Source: Psychrobacter pacificensis
GTDB taxonomy: Bacteria; Pseudomonadota; Gammaproteobacteria; Pseudomonadales; Moraxellaceae
Direction of reading: 5' to 3'
DNA: 64,000 nucleotides
Assembly: GCF_900101915.1 (NCBI RefSeq)
Contig: NZ_FNAL01000017.1
Span: 1-64,000, forward strand
The notes below the pieces were generated by a model. It had not been told where the DNA came from, ran no database searches, and was given only the letters and a program-made list of their open reading frames with translations. Positions 9,091 to 16,349 of the stretch are shown here, in pieces. The stretch's first letter is position 1. Every line of letters starts with the position of its first letter. Both the position numbers and the translations under genes were made by a program.

Positions 9091-9732
9091 ATGAGAGGCT
9101 ATATCAATAGATATATAAATACAAATAGTCTTATATCAAGTCATATACTTACAAAAATGGCTGTTTTACCATTATCATTAACGATAGCTGCTTGCAGTCA
9201 GCCTAATATTGCAGCTGAATCAAAGCCTGCAAATGAATCAGCCAGTGCTACGCAAAGTACATCAGAGGTGAAGCTAGAAAGCAAAACAGCACCCGCTAAC
9301 GTTCATTCAAACACTCAATCAGCGGTTTTGCACAATGTTTCAGCCACTGTTTATAAAGATGCCAATTGTGGTTGTTGCAAAGAGTGGGTTAGTCATGCTG
9401 AAGGCTATGGCTTAAATGCAACTGCTCAAAATGTTGAAGATGTATCGTTATTTAAAGACCGTTATAGCGTACCCCAGCAAATGCGCTCATGCCATACCAC
9501 CGTCACTACTGATGGCTACGTTTTCGAAGGTCATGTGCCTGCTAAGTATATGGCGCAGTTCCTAAAAAACCCGCCAAGTGATGCGATCGGACTTGCTGTA
9601 CCGAGCATGCCAGTCGGTAGCCCAGGTATGGAATACCAAGATAAATTTATGCCCTATAAAGTGATGCAGCTTAACAAAGATGGCTCAACAGCTATTTATG
9701 CAACTATTGACACACCGCAGCAGCAAATCTAG
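9091..9732 (+). CDS. DUF411 metal-binding lipoprotein
   Basis: Protein of 213 residues. The N terminus has a hydrophobic stretch ending in the lipobox TIAAC near residue 35, so the mature protein is probably lipid-anchored in the periplasm after a longer-than-usual n-region. A Ser/Thr/Ala-rich linker follows. The DUF411 domain (residues ~85-210) has a thioredoxin-like start, VYKDANCGCCKEWVSH, with the CxCC metal motif, then MRSCHTTVTTDGYVFEGHVP. DUF411 genes commonly sit beside copper-resistance genes, as here. A TAGGAGTG ribosome site supports this start. A Cu-binding role is likely but not proven for this protein. Confidence 0.88.
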   Translation: MRGYINRYINTNSLISSHILTKMAVLPLSLTIAACSQPNIAAESKPANESASATQSTSEVKLESKTAPANVHSNTQSAVLHNVSATVYKDANCGCCKEWVSHAEGYGLNATAQNVEDVSLFKDRYSVPQQMRSCHTTVTTDGYVFEGHVPAKYMAQFLKNPPSDAIGLAVPSMPVGSPGMEYQDKFMPYKVMQLNKDGSTAIYATIDTPQQQI

Positions 9733-9849
9733 CTTGGTTATCGTTTAAATAGCTTATAAAGCTCTATTAATAAGCGGCCAAAGGCATAGACTTCGCTGAT
9801 AAATATAGACTCAACTCTCACTTTATGGATATAAATCAGGTGAATAATT

Positions 9850-11550
9850 ATGAATAAAACTATGCTTAACCGCAGGCGTTTTTTGACAGGATCTTCTACC
9901 TTGTTAGGGGCATCCATGTTGTCCACACTGCCGTCTATTGCCAATAGTGCGCTCGGTAAAGGTCAACAAAACGTCGCCGTCAATAGTGACAAAGCCGACC
10001 ATATCGTACCCATCTTAACCGGTAATGAGTTTGACCTTTATGTCAGTAAAAAGCCGATTACCGTCAATGGCAAGTCGAGTATAGCGACACTGATTAATGA
10101 CTCGCTACCAGCGCCAACGCTAAAGATGCAAGAGGGCGAGACTGTCACCATCCGTGTCCATAATCAGATGAATGAGTCGACCTCTATTCACTGGCATGGT
10201 CTGCTCGTACCTTTTGAGATGGATGGCGTACCAGGCATCAGCTTCGATGGTATTCCCGCGAACAGTACCTTTACTTATAAATTCAAACTTAAACAATCAG
10301 GCACCTATTGGTATCACTCACACAGTGGCTTTCAAGAACAAACTGGTATGCGTGGTGCTATTGTCATTGAGCCAAAAGGCCGTGAGCGTCACCCAGTCGC
10401 AGAAGACCATGTTATCTTATTAAGTGATTGGACACACCGTGACCCACATAATTTACTCAAGCTATTAAAACAACGTGCAGATTTTGACAATTATCATTTA
10501 CCAGATTTTAAGAAGCTATTGTCTGATATTGCAGCTACAGACCTAGAAGCGGCTTATGATAAGCGCAAAATGTGGAATCAGATGCGCATGATGCCCACAG
10601 ATTTTACCGATCTATCTGGTGAAAAGACCTTTACGTACCTGATGAATGGTAAGACGACAGCCGCCAATTGGACGCAGTTAGTGAAAGCAGGACAGCCTGT
10701 TAAACTGCGCTTTATCAATGCCTCAGCACAAACCATCTTTGATGTGCGCATACCAGGTCTCAAAATGACTGTAGTGGCAACCGATGGTATTGATGTCGCA
10801 CCCGTTGCAATTGATGATTTCCGCATTGGCGTGGCTGAGACCTATGATGTCATCGTCACGCCTACTCAAGATGCACATACGATATTTGCCCAAAATATCG
10901 ATCGTTCAGGCTATGTCGCGACCACGCTTGCGACCAAGAAAGGCGCTCGTCCTGCGATACCTGCGATGGACAAGGTTGAATGGCTGACCATGGCTGATAT
11001 GATGGGTGCGATGGGTGACAAAGGCTACAAAGCAAAGCATGCCAAGACCGAATATGACTTTAAATCTGATATGCGTGTCGACAGTCCACGTATGAACCTT
11101 GATGACCCAGGTATCAACCTGCGTAATATTGACAGAGAGGTTTTGAATTACAGTCAGCTGCGCTCTGTCGATGAGGCAATATTTGCGGAGCAGCGCAAGC
11201 CTACCCGAGAGATCGAGCTACATTTAACGGGTAACATGGAGCGTTATATCTGGGCATTAGATGGGGTTATGTTTAAAGATGCAACGCCTGTAAATATTAA
11301 GCCTAATGAGCGTGTACGCATTACTTTAGTGAATGATACGATGATGAATCATCCTATGCATTTGCATGGAATGTGGAGTGACTTACGAACGCCATCCGGA
11401 GACTTTCAGGTACGTAAACACACGATTGTGGTTCAACCAGCGCAAAAGATTAGCTTTGATGTGACGGGTGAAGTTGGACGATGGGCTTGGCATTGCCATC
11501 TGCTTTATCACATGGAAGCCGGCATGTTCAGAGAAGTTGCCGTTGTTTAA
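9850..11550 (+). CDS. copA: Copper resistance multicopper oxidase CopA
   Basis: Periplasmic multicopper oxidase of 566 residues that oxidises Cu(I), lowering copper toxicity. A twin-arginine signal, NRRRFLTGSSTLLGASML, lies near residues 8-25, fitting export of a folded copper enzyme. All four copper motifs are visible: HWHG near 115, WYHSHSG near 156, HPMHLHGMW near 500 and HCHLLYHMEAGM near 550, the last with the type 1 Cys, His and Met. The Met-rich middle region seen in many CopA proteins is short (MADMMGAMGDKG). The 3' end is close to copB, giving a CopAB pair. Confidence 0.95.
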   Translation: MNKTMLNRRRFLTGSSTLLGASMLSTLPSIANSALGKGQQNVAVNSDKADHIVPILTGNEFDLYVSKKPITVNGKSSIATLINDSLPAPTLKMQEGETVTIRVHNQMNESTSIHWHGLLVPFEMDGVPGISFDGIPANSTFTYKFKLKQSGTYWYHSHSGFQEQTGMRGAIVIEPKGRERHPVAEDHVILLSDWTHRDPHNLLKLLKQRADFDNYHLPDFKKLLSDIAATDLEAAYDKRKMWNQMRMMPTDFTDLSGEKTFTYLMNGKTTAANWTQLVKAGQPVKLRFINASAQTIFDVRIPGLKMTVVATDGIDVAPVAIDDFRIGVAETYDVIVTPTQDAHTIFAQNIDRSGYVATTLATKKGARPAIPAMDKVEWLTMADMMGAMGDKGYKAKHAKTEYDFKSDMRVDSPRMNLDDPGINLRNIDREVLNYSQLRSVDEAIFAEQRKPTREIELHLTGNMERYIWALDGVMFKDATPVNIKPNERVRITLVNDTMMNHPMHLHGMWSDLRTPSGDFQVRKHTIVVQPAQKISFDVTGEVGRWAWHCHLLYHMEAGMFREVAVV

Positions 11551-11563
11551 TAAACCTTCGAAT

Positions 11564-12538
11564 ATGAGCCTTATTATGAGAATATATAAAGTAGGTCTAC
11601 CGTTTATTGGCATGTCGTCTTTGATGTTATTAATGTCACCGTTAGCAAATGCTGCTGAGATGCCGAGCATGGATCACAGCGGTATGGACATGTCTGATAT
11701 GGATCACAGCAGTATGGATATGTCTGATATGGATCACAGCGGTATGGACATGTCTGATATGGATCACAGCAGTATGGATATGTCTGGCATGGATCATAGC
11801 AGTATGAACATGTCTGGCATGCAGGGTGGTGAACCACCAGCCGATGCTCGTAGTCCAGACTATTCAAATGGGGTTCCCTACGGGCAGTATGGTAAGCCAA
11901 TGATGATGGGCAGCATGCCGTTATGGGGAGTGTCAGTAGACGACTTGGGCTATCAGTTTGATGACGATCAAATCAACTTCGAAGCGACGGGTTGGTACGG
12001 TACGGATAGTAATCGTATAAGGCTACGTACCGAAGGTAGTGCTCAGACCAAAGATGATAAAGAAATCGATAGCTTGAGCTCGCTCGCTTATTGGAAACCA
12101 CTGAGTATCTTTTGGAACGGTGAGGCCGGTGTCGCTTACGATACTGAAAACGACAAATCTGCAGTGATGGCAGGTATTGTCGGTACCGCGCCATATTTTA
12201 TCGAAACGGACGCTAGGGCGTACTTATATACCGATGGTCAGATTCGTCTTGATTTGGGCGCAGAATACGAGTGGCGTTTGGATCAGCATTGGGTAGTTAT
12301 ACCGGAGGTGGGGTTGACTGCCTTTAGTAAAGATGACCATGATAATGACATTACCAAGGGCTTTAATGAGATGGAAACTGAGGTCAGGCTTACTTATGAG
12401 ACATTCAGTCGCCAACTCGCGCCTTACATCGGTATGAGTTATGAGACAGCGCTTGGCAAGGCTCGTGGTCAACGACGTCAACATAATGAACCGGTTGATA
12501 GCAGTAGTTTGACAACGGGGGTTAAATTCTGGTTTTAA
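11564..12538 (+). CDS. copB: Outer-membrane copper resistance protein CopB
   Basis: Protein of 324 residues from the ATG at 11564; an ATG at 11576 is equally plausible. Longer starts run inside copA. The signal peptide is GLPFIGMSSLMLLMSPLANAA. The mature protein opens with five tandem copies of a decapeptide (MDHSGMDMSD type) that can hold copper through Met and His. The C-terminal ~230 residues match the CopB beta-barrel domain: PLWGVSVDDLGYQFD, LRTEGS, and the terminal GVKFWF with an aromatic end typical of outer-membrane proteins. It lies 13 bp after copA. It sequesters or exports copper at the outer membrane. Confidence 0.93.
   Translation: MSLIMRIYKVGLPFIGMSSLMLLMSPLANAAEMPSMDHSGMDMSDMDHSSMDMSDMDHSGMDMSDMDHSSMDMSGMDHSSMNMSGMQGGEPPADARSPDYSNGVPYGQYGKPMMMGSMPLWGVSVDDLGYQFDDDQINFEATGWYGTDSNRIRLRTEGSAQTKDDKEIDSLSSLAYWKPLSIFWNGEAGVAYDTENDKSAVMAGIVGTAPYFIETDARAYLYTDGQIRLDLGAEYEWRLDQHWVVIPEVGLTAFSKDDHDNDITKGFNEMETEVRLTYETFSRQLAPYIGMSYETALGKARGQRRQHNEPVDSSSLTTGVKFWF
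11669..11818 (+). repeat. Five tandem 30-bp repeats in copB
   Basis: Five consecutive 30-bp units each encode a ten-residue Met/His/Asp peptide of the form MDHSxMxMSx. Units 1 and 3 are nearly identical, as are 2 and 4, suggesting a 60-bp duplication on top of the 30-bp unit. The last copy diverges (MDHSSMNMSG). The repeats keep the reading frame, so unit number can change by slippage without breaking the gene. Confidence 0.92.
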
Positions 12539-12565
12539 TATTATTAAAATAATAGGAGATATACT

Positions 12566-13051
12566 ATGAATGCTTCAGATCAAAACAACATGAATCATCA
12601 ACAGGGCATGAACCCTTATGTAAAGTTCACTCTGATGATTGTGACGTCTACGATTGTGATGTATATCATGATGTACTTCAATACCTACCAGTGGGATCAC
12701 ATTTACTTTAGTGAAACCAGGGCTTATATGGCGCTCTACATGGGTGCCGGTATGGCAGTCGTCATGTTGGCATTTATGACTAATATGTATAAGAAGACCA
12801 AGATTAACTTGATGATTTACGGTCTGAGCGTATTGATGTTTGCTGTCGGCATTTGGGGCGTGAGATCGCAAGCAACGGTTAATCAAGTCGATTGGATGCA
12901 GGCCATGATACCGCATCACTCGATTGCTATTCTCACCAGTAGTCGTGCTGATATTGAAGATCCGCGTGTGCAGCAGCTTGCTGACGATATTATAAAAGCA
13001 CAAAAGCGTGAAATTGATGAAATGAAGCAGTTGATTGATGAGCTGGAATAA
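12566..13051 (+). CDS. DUF305 membrane protein of the copper region
   Basis: Protein of 161 residues. Three hydrophobic segments (residues ~18-36, ~50-68, ~76-95) are followed by a short DUF305-like domain: VDWMQAMIPHHSIAILTSSRADIED, then VQQLADDIIKAQKREIDEMKQLI. The MIPHH motif and the Met/His content are typical of this family, often found with copper-resistance genes. A TAGGAGA ribosome site is well placed 27 bp after copB. It is probably a membrane-bound metal-handling accessory. The precise function of the family is not known. Confidence 0.85.
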   Translation: MNASDQNNMNHQQGMNPYVKFTLMIVTSTIVMYIMMYFNTYQWDHIYFSETRAYMALYMGAGMAVVMLAFMTNMYKKTKINLMIYGLSVLMFAVGIWGVRSQATVNQVDWMQAMIPHHSIAILTSSRADIEDPRVQQLADDIIKAQKREIDEMKQLIDELE

Positions 13052-13254
13052 AGGGTATTGATATCGCTGTTTGAACCTTTACACATTGAGCGGCTTTAAC
13101 CAGTAACTCGCACTGATTGCGATGTACCTGCTGACAGCTGATATGACGACCCAGCCAGTCATAGTAGCTTGAGGGTTTAACCTGTAGTACGCGGCACATG
13201 CTACTAATGCTAAAGACTTGTTGGTTGTCTTTGATAAAGGCGTACTTGACTAGC

Positions 13255-13316
13255 TGTCACTGCGGACATAGCCCTTCGCCTTGCGTCACTAAAACAGTCT
13301 CCCAGACTGTTTCTTA
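13255..13316 (-). repeat. Small hairpin repeat element, copy 1
   Basis: Contains a perfect 9-bp stem hairpin, AAACAGTCT with AGACTGTTT around CCC (13292-13312), next to a tail whose minus strand reads TGACGCAAGGCGAAGGGCTA then TGTCCGCAGTGA. The same tail recurs in copy 2. It separates the orfA end from the orfB start of the IS3 remnant, so it appears to be a later insertion or local duplication. Confidence 0.5.
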
Positions 13317-13346
13317 ACGTTCCTCATTGGCGAAGTACGCCGTCGC

Positions 13347-13412
13347 CTCATTCGAGCATAGCTCTCATCTTGCGTCAGGGCGAAGCGGTGCTTCGCTTTA
13401 TCCCTTCTCATT
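13347..13412 (-). repeat. Small hairpin repeat element, copy 2, flanked by CTCATT duplications
   Basis: A 60-bp insertion flanked by the direct repeat CTCATT (13347-13352 and 13407-13412). Removing it restores the IS3 orfA reading ERDILNEATAYFANEE. It contains a 7-bp stem hairpin, GCGAAGC-GGT-GCTTCGC (13380-13396), and a tail whose minus strand reads TGACGCAAGATGAGAGCTAT then GCTCGAATGA, close to the tail of copy 1. The repeat may be a target-site duplication. Confidence 0.55.
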
Positions 13413-13729
13413 TAGAATGTCTCGCTCTTCTTGAGCAACTTTGAGATCACGTTTAAGACGTTTATTCTCTTCTAGTATAGCCATAAGCTCAGGATCATAT
13501 TCTTTAGTACCGATTAGCTTGCCTTTATTAGCTTTATTATGCCAATTAGTTAAGGTCTGCATGGCGATGCCGAGCTGCTTTGCAGTGGCTGAGATATTGC
13601 CGTTGTTGTCTGCTATCTTTTTAACAGCTTCGGCTTTAAATTCGTCACTGTAGGTTCTTACTTTCTTGGTCATGATAAACTCCGGTTAATACGCTTAGTT
13701 TACCAGGTTTATCTCTACGGTTTCTTCAG

Positions 13730-14263
13730 CATAGCTCATAATAAACTTTTAAGCGCATCTTTACCGCTGTCTCAATATATCCTTACGCCTCAGCTGATCT
13801 GCAAACTTCTAATACATCCATTGGCTTGATATCAGTTATAGGCATGGTGCCAAGGTATGCATTTAGCCGTTTCATCTGCCTATAGTTATTTTTGATAGTA
13901 GAGGGGGGCGATATGAGTCTTGCGGCTCATGTACTCTTCAGCAACCATAGCGAATGTATTTTTAGACTCAAGCAATTGCTTGCGCTCTTCATCTCTTTTG
14001 ATATCGCGTGGATCATCACCGTTAGCAAGATGATACTTAATATCAGTCCGCATCTGTCTTGCAGTTGCTAAAGTGATCTCTGGGTATTGACCTAGTGTTA
14101 CTGTGACACGCTTTCTTGTGATAGGTGTCGTATAGTCAATGCGCCATGCTTTTGTGCCGGCCTTACTGATATGTAAATAAAGACCACCGCCATCGTTTAA
14201 GGTATAGGGTTTATCCAAAGGCTTAGCCTTATCGACTTGAGTATTGGTAAGGGGCTTGACAGT
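13730..14263 (-). pseudogene. Broken P4-type tyrosine integrase, N-terminal half
   Basis: The minus strand encodes the DUF4102/P4-integrase N-terminal domain, TQVDKAKPLDKPYTLNDGGG, GTKAWRIDY, RKRVTVTLGQYPEITLATAR and FAMVAEEYM, and then a stop at 13886. Homology continues in another frame as QMKRLNAYLGTMPITDIKPM then DVLEVCRSAEA, a TAA, and GYIETAVKMRLKVYYELC. At least one frameshift and one stop are therefore present, and the catalytic C-terminal domain is missing. It lies 122 bp from the 3' end of tRNA-Arg, the usual place for an island integrase. No start codon is obvious. Confidence 0.8.
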
Positions 14264-14326
14264 TTTTTACCATTTTTACAGTAAGCAGGGGGTAATTATG
14301 GGTATATAAAGCAAGGTTTGGACAAT

Positions 14327-14367
14327 AAAAAACCCCTAAAAGCCTTGTTGGAGGGGCGTTAAGGGGT
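14327..14367 (-). terminator. Terminator downstream of tRNA-Arg
   Basis: On the minus strand a stem ACCCCT/AGGGGT (14362-14367 with 14332-14337), with a smaller inner GCC/GGC pairing, is followed by a T run (14327-14331). It lies 18 bp after the tRNA 3' end, so it probably ends the tRNA transcript. Confidence 0.65.
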
Positions 14368-14384
14368 ATTTTAGTATATTCATG

Positions 14385-14460
14385 TGGTGCGCCCACAGGG
14401 ACTCGAACCCCGATCGATCGCTTAGGAGGCAACTGCTCTATCCTGTTGAGCTATAGGCGC
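14385..14460 (-). tRNA. tRNA-Arg (anticodon CCU)
   Basis: A full cloverleaf on the minus strand, 76 nt. The acceptor is GCGCCTA pairing with TGGGCGC. The D-arm GCTC...GAGC and the anticodon loop CTCCTAA (anticodon CCT) are present. The T-arm is CGGGG-TTCGAGT-CCCTG. The CCA end is encoded. Minor arginine tRNAs are common targets for tyrosine integrases, and a broken integrase lies just beyond its 3' end. No second copy of the tRNA 3' end was seen in the window. Confidence 0.95.
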
Positions 14461-14473
14461 ATTATGGGGTGAC

Positions 14474-14502
14474 ATTGTAGGAAAAAGCAGTCATAAAAGC
14501 AA
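14474..14502 (-). promoter_or_regulatory. Likely promoter of tRNA-Arg
   Basis: On the minus strand, TACAAT (14474-14479) is a good -10 box ending 14 nt before the tRNA 5' end. The -35 is less certain: TTGATT further upstream is spaced rather widely (~21 nt), so the assignment rests mainly on the -10 box. Confidence 0.4.
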
Positions 14503-14530
14503 TCAACAAAAGACAAATAGAGGCAATTTG

Positions 14531-15364
14531 TCATTTATCTCCATTGCTAAGAGCATCAGCGACATCTACTGGATTATCGCCTGATGCTTTTTTTGCCCGT
14601 GATGTTGGTTGAAACAAGTCGTTTACGCTATTCTCATAACCATTAATATTATAATAATCGTATTTCTCTAAAATACCTTGGCCCGTACTTGAGAGTAAGA
14701 AGTTGCGAAAACTAACGGCAACCGTACGGTCTGTCAAAATAACGCCTTCGAGTTCTTGCTTATCTTTCAAGGCATAATTAAAGGAGGTTAGTGTACGTGC
14801 CTCTTTATTATCGTTCTCGGTAGCTGCCTGTTCACTATTAGCATTTTCACTATCAGTATTTTCGCTATCGGTTTCATCCTCTGTAATAACTGTATTGGCG
14901 TTTGCCTTACTCTGGTTATCTTGGTGTTGAGACGCTGTCAGCTTTGCTTGTAGTTGTGCGAGACGTTCTGCCGATAGCCTATCATTTGCGATAATGATGT
15001 CTGTATTAAAAGCGGCGTCGCTGTCATTGTTAGCATTGATATCATTATCTAATAAGGTTAAAAGTGTGTTTGGTGCCACATAGCTTGCTAACACTTGAAT
15101 ATGAGGATAACGAGATTCAAAACTGACAATGATATCGTCCAATGGCACTTGCAGGCTTTTTGCTGCACGGACATACAGGATGCTATCAGGCACAGTTTTG
15201 GCAGTCTCATCGCCTTTGGCAGCGGCAGATTCATTCTCACTTGCCATGATAGGTAGCGGATCTATACTTTTACGATTGTGGGTCCACAACCATGCAATCA
15301 GAGCGATAAAAATTGCTAGCAGCAATAAAATTAGCCCAGCCAGTAGCAGCTTGTAGTCTTTCAT
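14531..15364 (-). CDS. Orphan ModA-like substrate-binding protein with acidic insert
   Basis: Protein of 277 residues. It has one N-terminal hydrophobic segment (residues ~7-28) acting as membrane anchor or signal. Segments LYVRAAKSLQVPLDDIIVSF, YPHIQVLASYVAPNTLL and NTDIIIAND, and the end AVSFRNFLLSSTGQGILEKYDY, resemble type II solute-binding proteins such as molybdate-binding ModA. A low-complexity acidic stretch (DETDSENTDSENANSEQ) near residues 163-190 interrupts the domain. No permease or ATPase genes are adjacent, so transport by itself is unlikely. It could be a membrane-tethered binding protein of unknown ligand. Confidence 0.7.
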   Translation of the reverse strand: MKDYKLLLAGLILLLLAIFIALIAWLWTHNRKSIDPLPIMASENESAAAKGDETAKTVPDSILYVRAAKSLQVPLDDIIVSFESRYPHIQVLASYVAPNTLLTLLDNDINANNDSDAAFNTDIIIANDRLSAERLAQLQAKLTASQHQDNQSKANANTVITEDETDSENTDSENANSEQAATENDNKEARTLTSFNYALKDKQELEGVILTDRTVAVSFRNFLLSSTGQGILEKYDYYNINGYENSVNDLFQPTSRAKKASGDNPVDVADALSNGDK

Positions 15365-15437
15365 ATATTACCGCTCTTTTATTAATGGATTCAGTTCAAA
15401 ATTTACATAAGACACTATAGGTGATATATGGCTTGCG

Positions 15438-15938
15438 TCAAAGCTTTTGATCGAGTACTTCATTGGTTAACTCAGTCAGCATCTCTGCAAACACATCTGT
15501 ATTCACAAAAGAAGACATAGACGCTGGGGTTTTATTCTCAGTACGGTTATGACCGGGCGATGCAGGCTGGCTATCAATCGCTTTTGTATAAGCTGTCGCT
15601 TGATGTGCAGCCAATGGCGACTGACCGATCATAAGCTTGTCTTTTAGCCATTTAAACCCATGCGCCTCCCACCACGCTTCAAAACGCGATAAGGTGCTAC
15701 CACGCACTGCAATAGGCAAATCTAATGTACGTAATTTTTGTGCCAATACAGGATCGCTGATGGCTTGGTGAATGCTCAGATAAAGGGAGCTACTATCGTC
15801 AGTATAAGGACGTCTGTTTTGCCATGATTTATCATCGATTTTCATACGCGGTAATTGCCATAGCTCACCACGATAGTAAACAACGTATAAACGTTGTTTC
15901 GGATGAACAAAGACGGCATCAATAGGACGCAAAGGCAT
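15438..15938 (-). CDS. Hypothetical protein, 166 residues
   Basis: I do not recognise a family. It starts MPLRPIDAVFVHPKQRLYVV and is predicted soluble, without signal or membrane segment. Aromatic and basic residues are common in the first 110 residues (YYRGELWQLPRMKID, FEAWWEAHGFKWLKDKL), and the tail is polar and possibly disordered. It lies 73 bp upstream of the ModA-like gene on the same strand, so the two may share a transcript. Codon use looks like its neighbours, supporting a real gene. Confidence 0.6.
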   Translation of the reverse strand: MPLRPIDAVFVHPKQRLYVVYYRGELWQLPRMKIDDKSWQNRRPYTDDSSSLYLSIHQAISDPVLAQKLRTLDLPIAVRGSTLSRFEAWWEAHGFKWLKDKLMIGQSPLAAHQATAYTKAIDSQPASPGHNRTENKTPASMSSFVNTDVFAEMLTELTNEVLDQKL

Positions 15939-16349
15939 AATGTTAAATCATCTCGTGATAATGGATATTAGGTCTAGATAAGGTATAGAAAATAACTTAA
16001 AAGAGCGGCAATGTATATTTTATTATCATAATTATAAGCAGTGCCACAAAACGACATTAGATGTCGCAAGATAGTATAATGCTGATATCTATACTGGTAA
16101 ACATCGAATATCAGTGGCACACTGACAGAGCATATACGTGGCTTATAAAAGCGTATTGTACATCATATAATGCTAGCAGAAATGCATTACAGTGACGACT
16201 GCCAAAGATGTATTGATGAGTATCAATTCAGGCTTCATTGCTACTTTCTGTGGCACTTTTATTACAAGCGTAGTGATTGACAGGTTAGCTGTAACCAACA
16301 GTAGCCCTCAGCGCTTACGCTTACGCTTATTCTAATCAGATTATTGTCT
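15939..16349. other. Intergenic spacer before recC
   Basis: About 410 bp between two divergent genes. A TATAAT at 16076-16081 could be a -10 box for the rec genes. A short GCTTAC-type triple repeat occurs near 16313-16330. No ORF, RNA gene or clear terminator was seen. Confidence 0.4.

Larger units (their letters stand above)
13088..13700 (-). pseudogene. Remnant of a second IS3-family element (orfA plus start of orfB)
   Basis: The minus strand reads orfA from the ATG at 13673: KVRTYSDEFKAEAVKKIADN, then GNISATAKQLGIAMQTLTNW, ending ERDILNE. The expected continuation EATAYFANEE is found only after a 60-bp insertion (13353-13412). The start of orfB, KYAFIKDNQQVFSISSMCRV then LQVKPSSYYDWLGRH, lies at 13246-13088 and then breaks off. 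The catalytic DDE core is absent, so the element cannot move. The end near 13700 abuts integrase sequence, suggesting it once inserted into the island integrase. It differs from the IS3 pieces near 5.2-5.5 kb. Confidence 0.8.

Noticed and set aside
11604..11900. Cys/Tyr-rich repeated minus-strand ORF opposite copB
   Set aside because: It is only the antisense reading of the Met/His repeats in copB.
13292..13312. Possible terminator hairpin AAACAGTCT-CCC-AGACTGTTT after the copper genes
   Set aside because: It belongs to the small repeat element in the IS3 remnant, has no proper T run, and lies ~240 bp past the last copper gene.
16313..16330. GCTTAC repeats before recC as a replication-origin or CRISPR-like array
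   Set aside because: Only about three short units with no spacers, no DnaA boxes and no cas genes.
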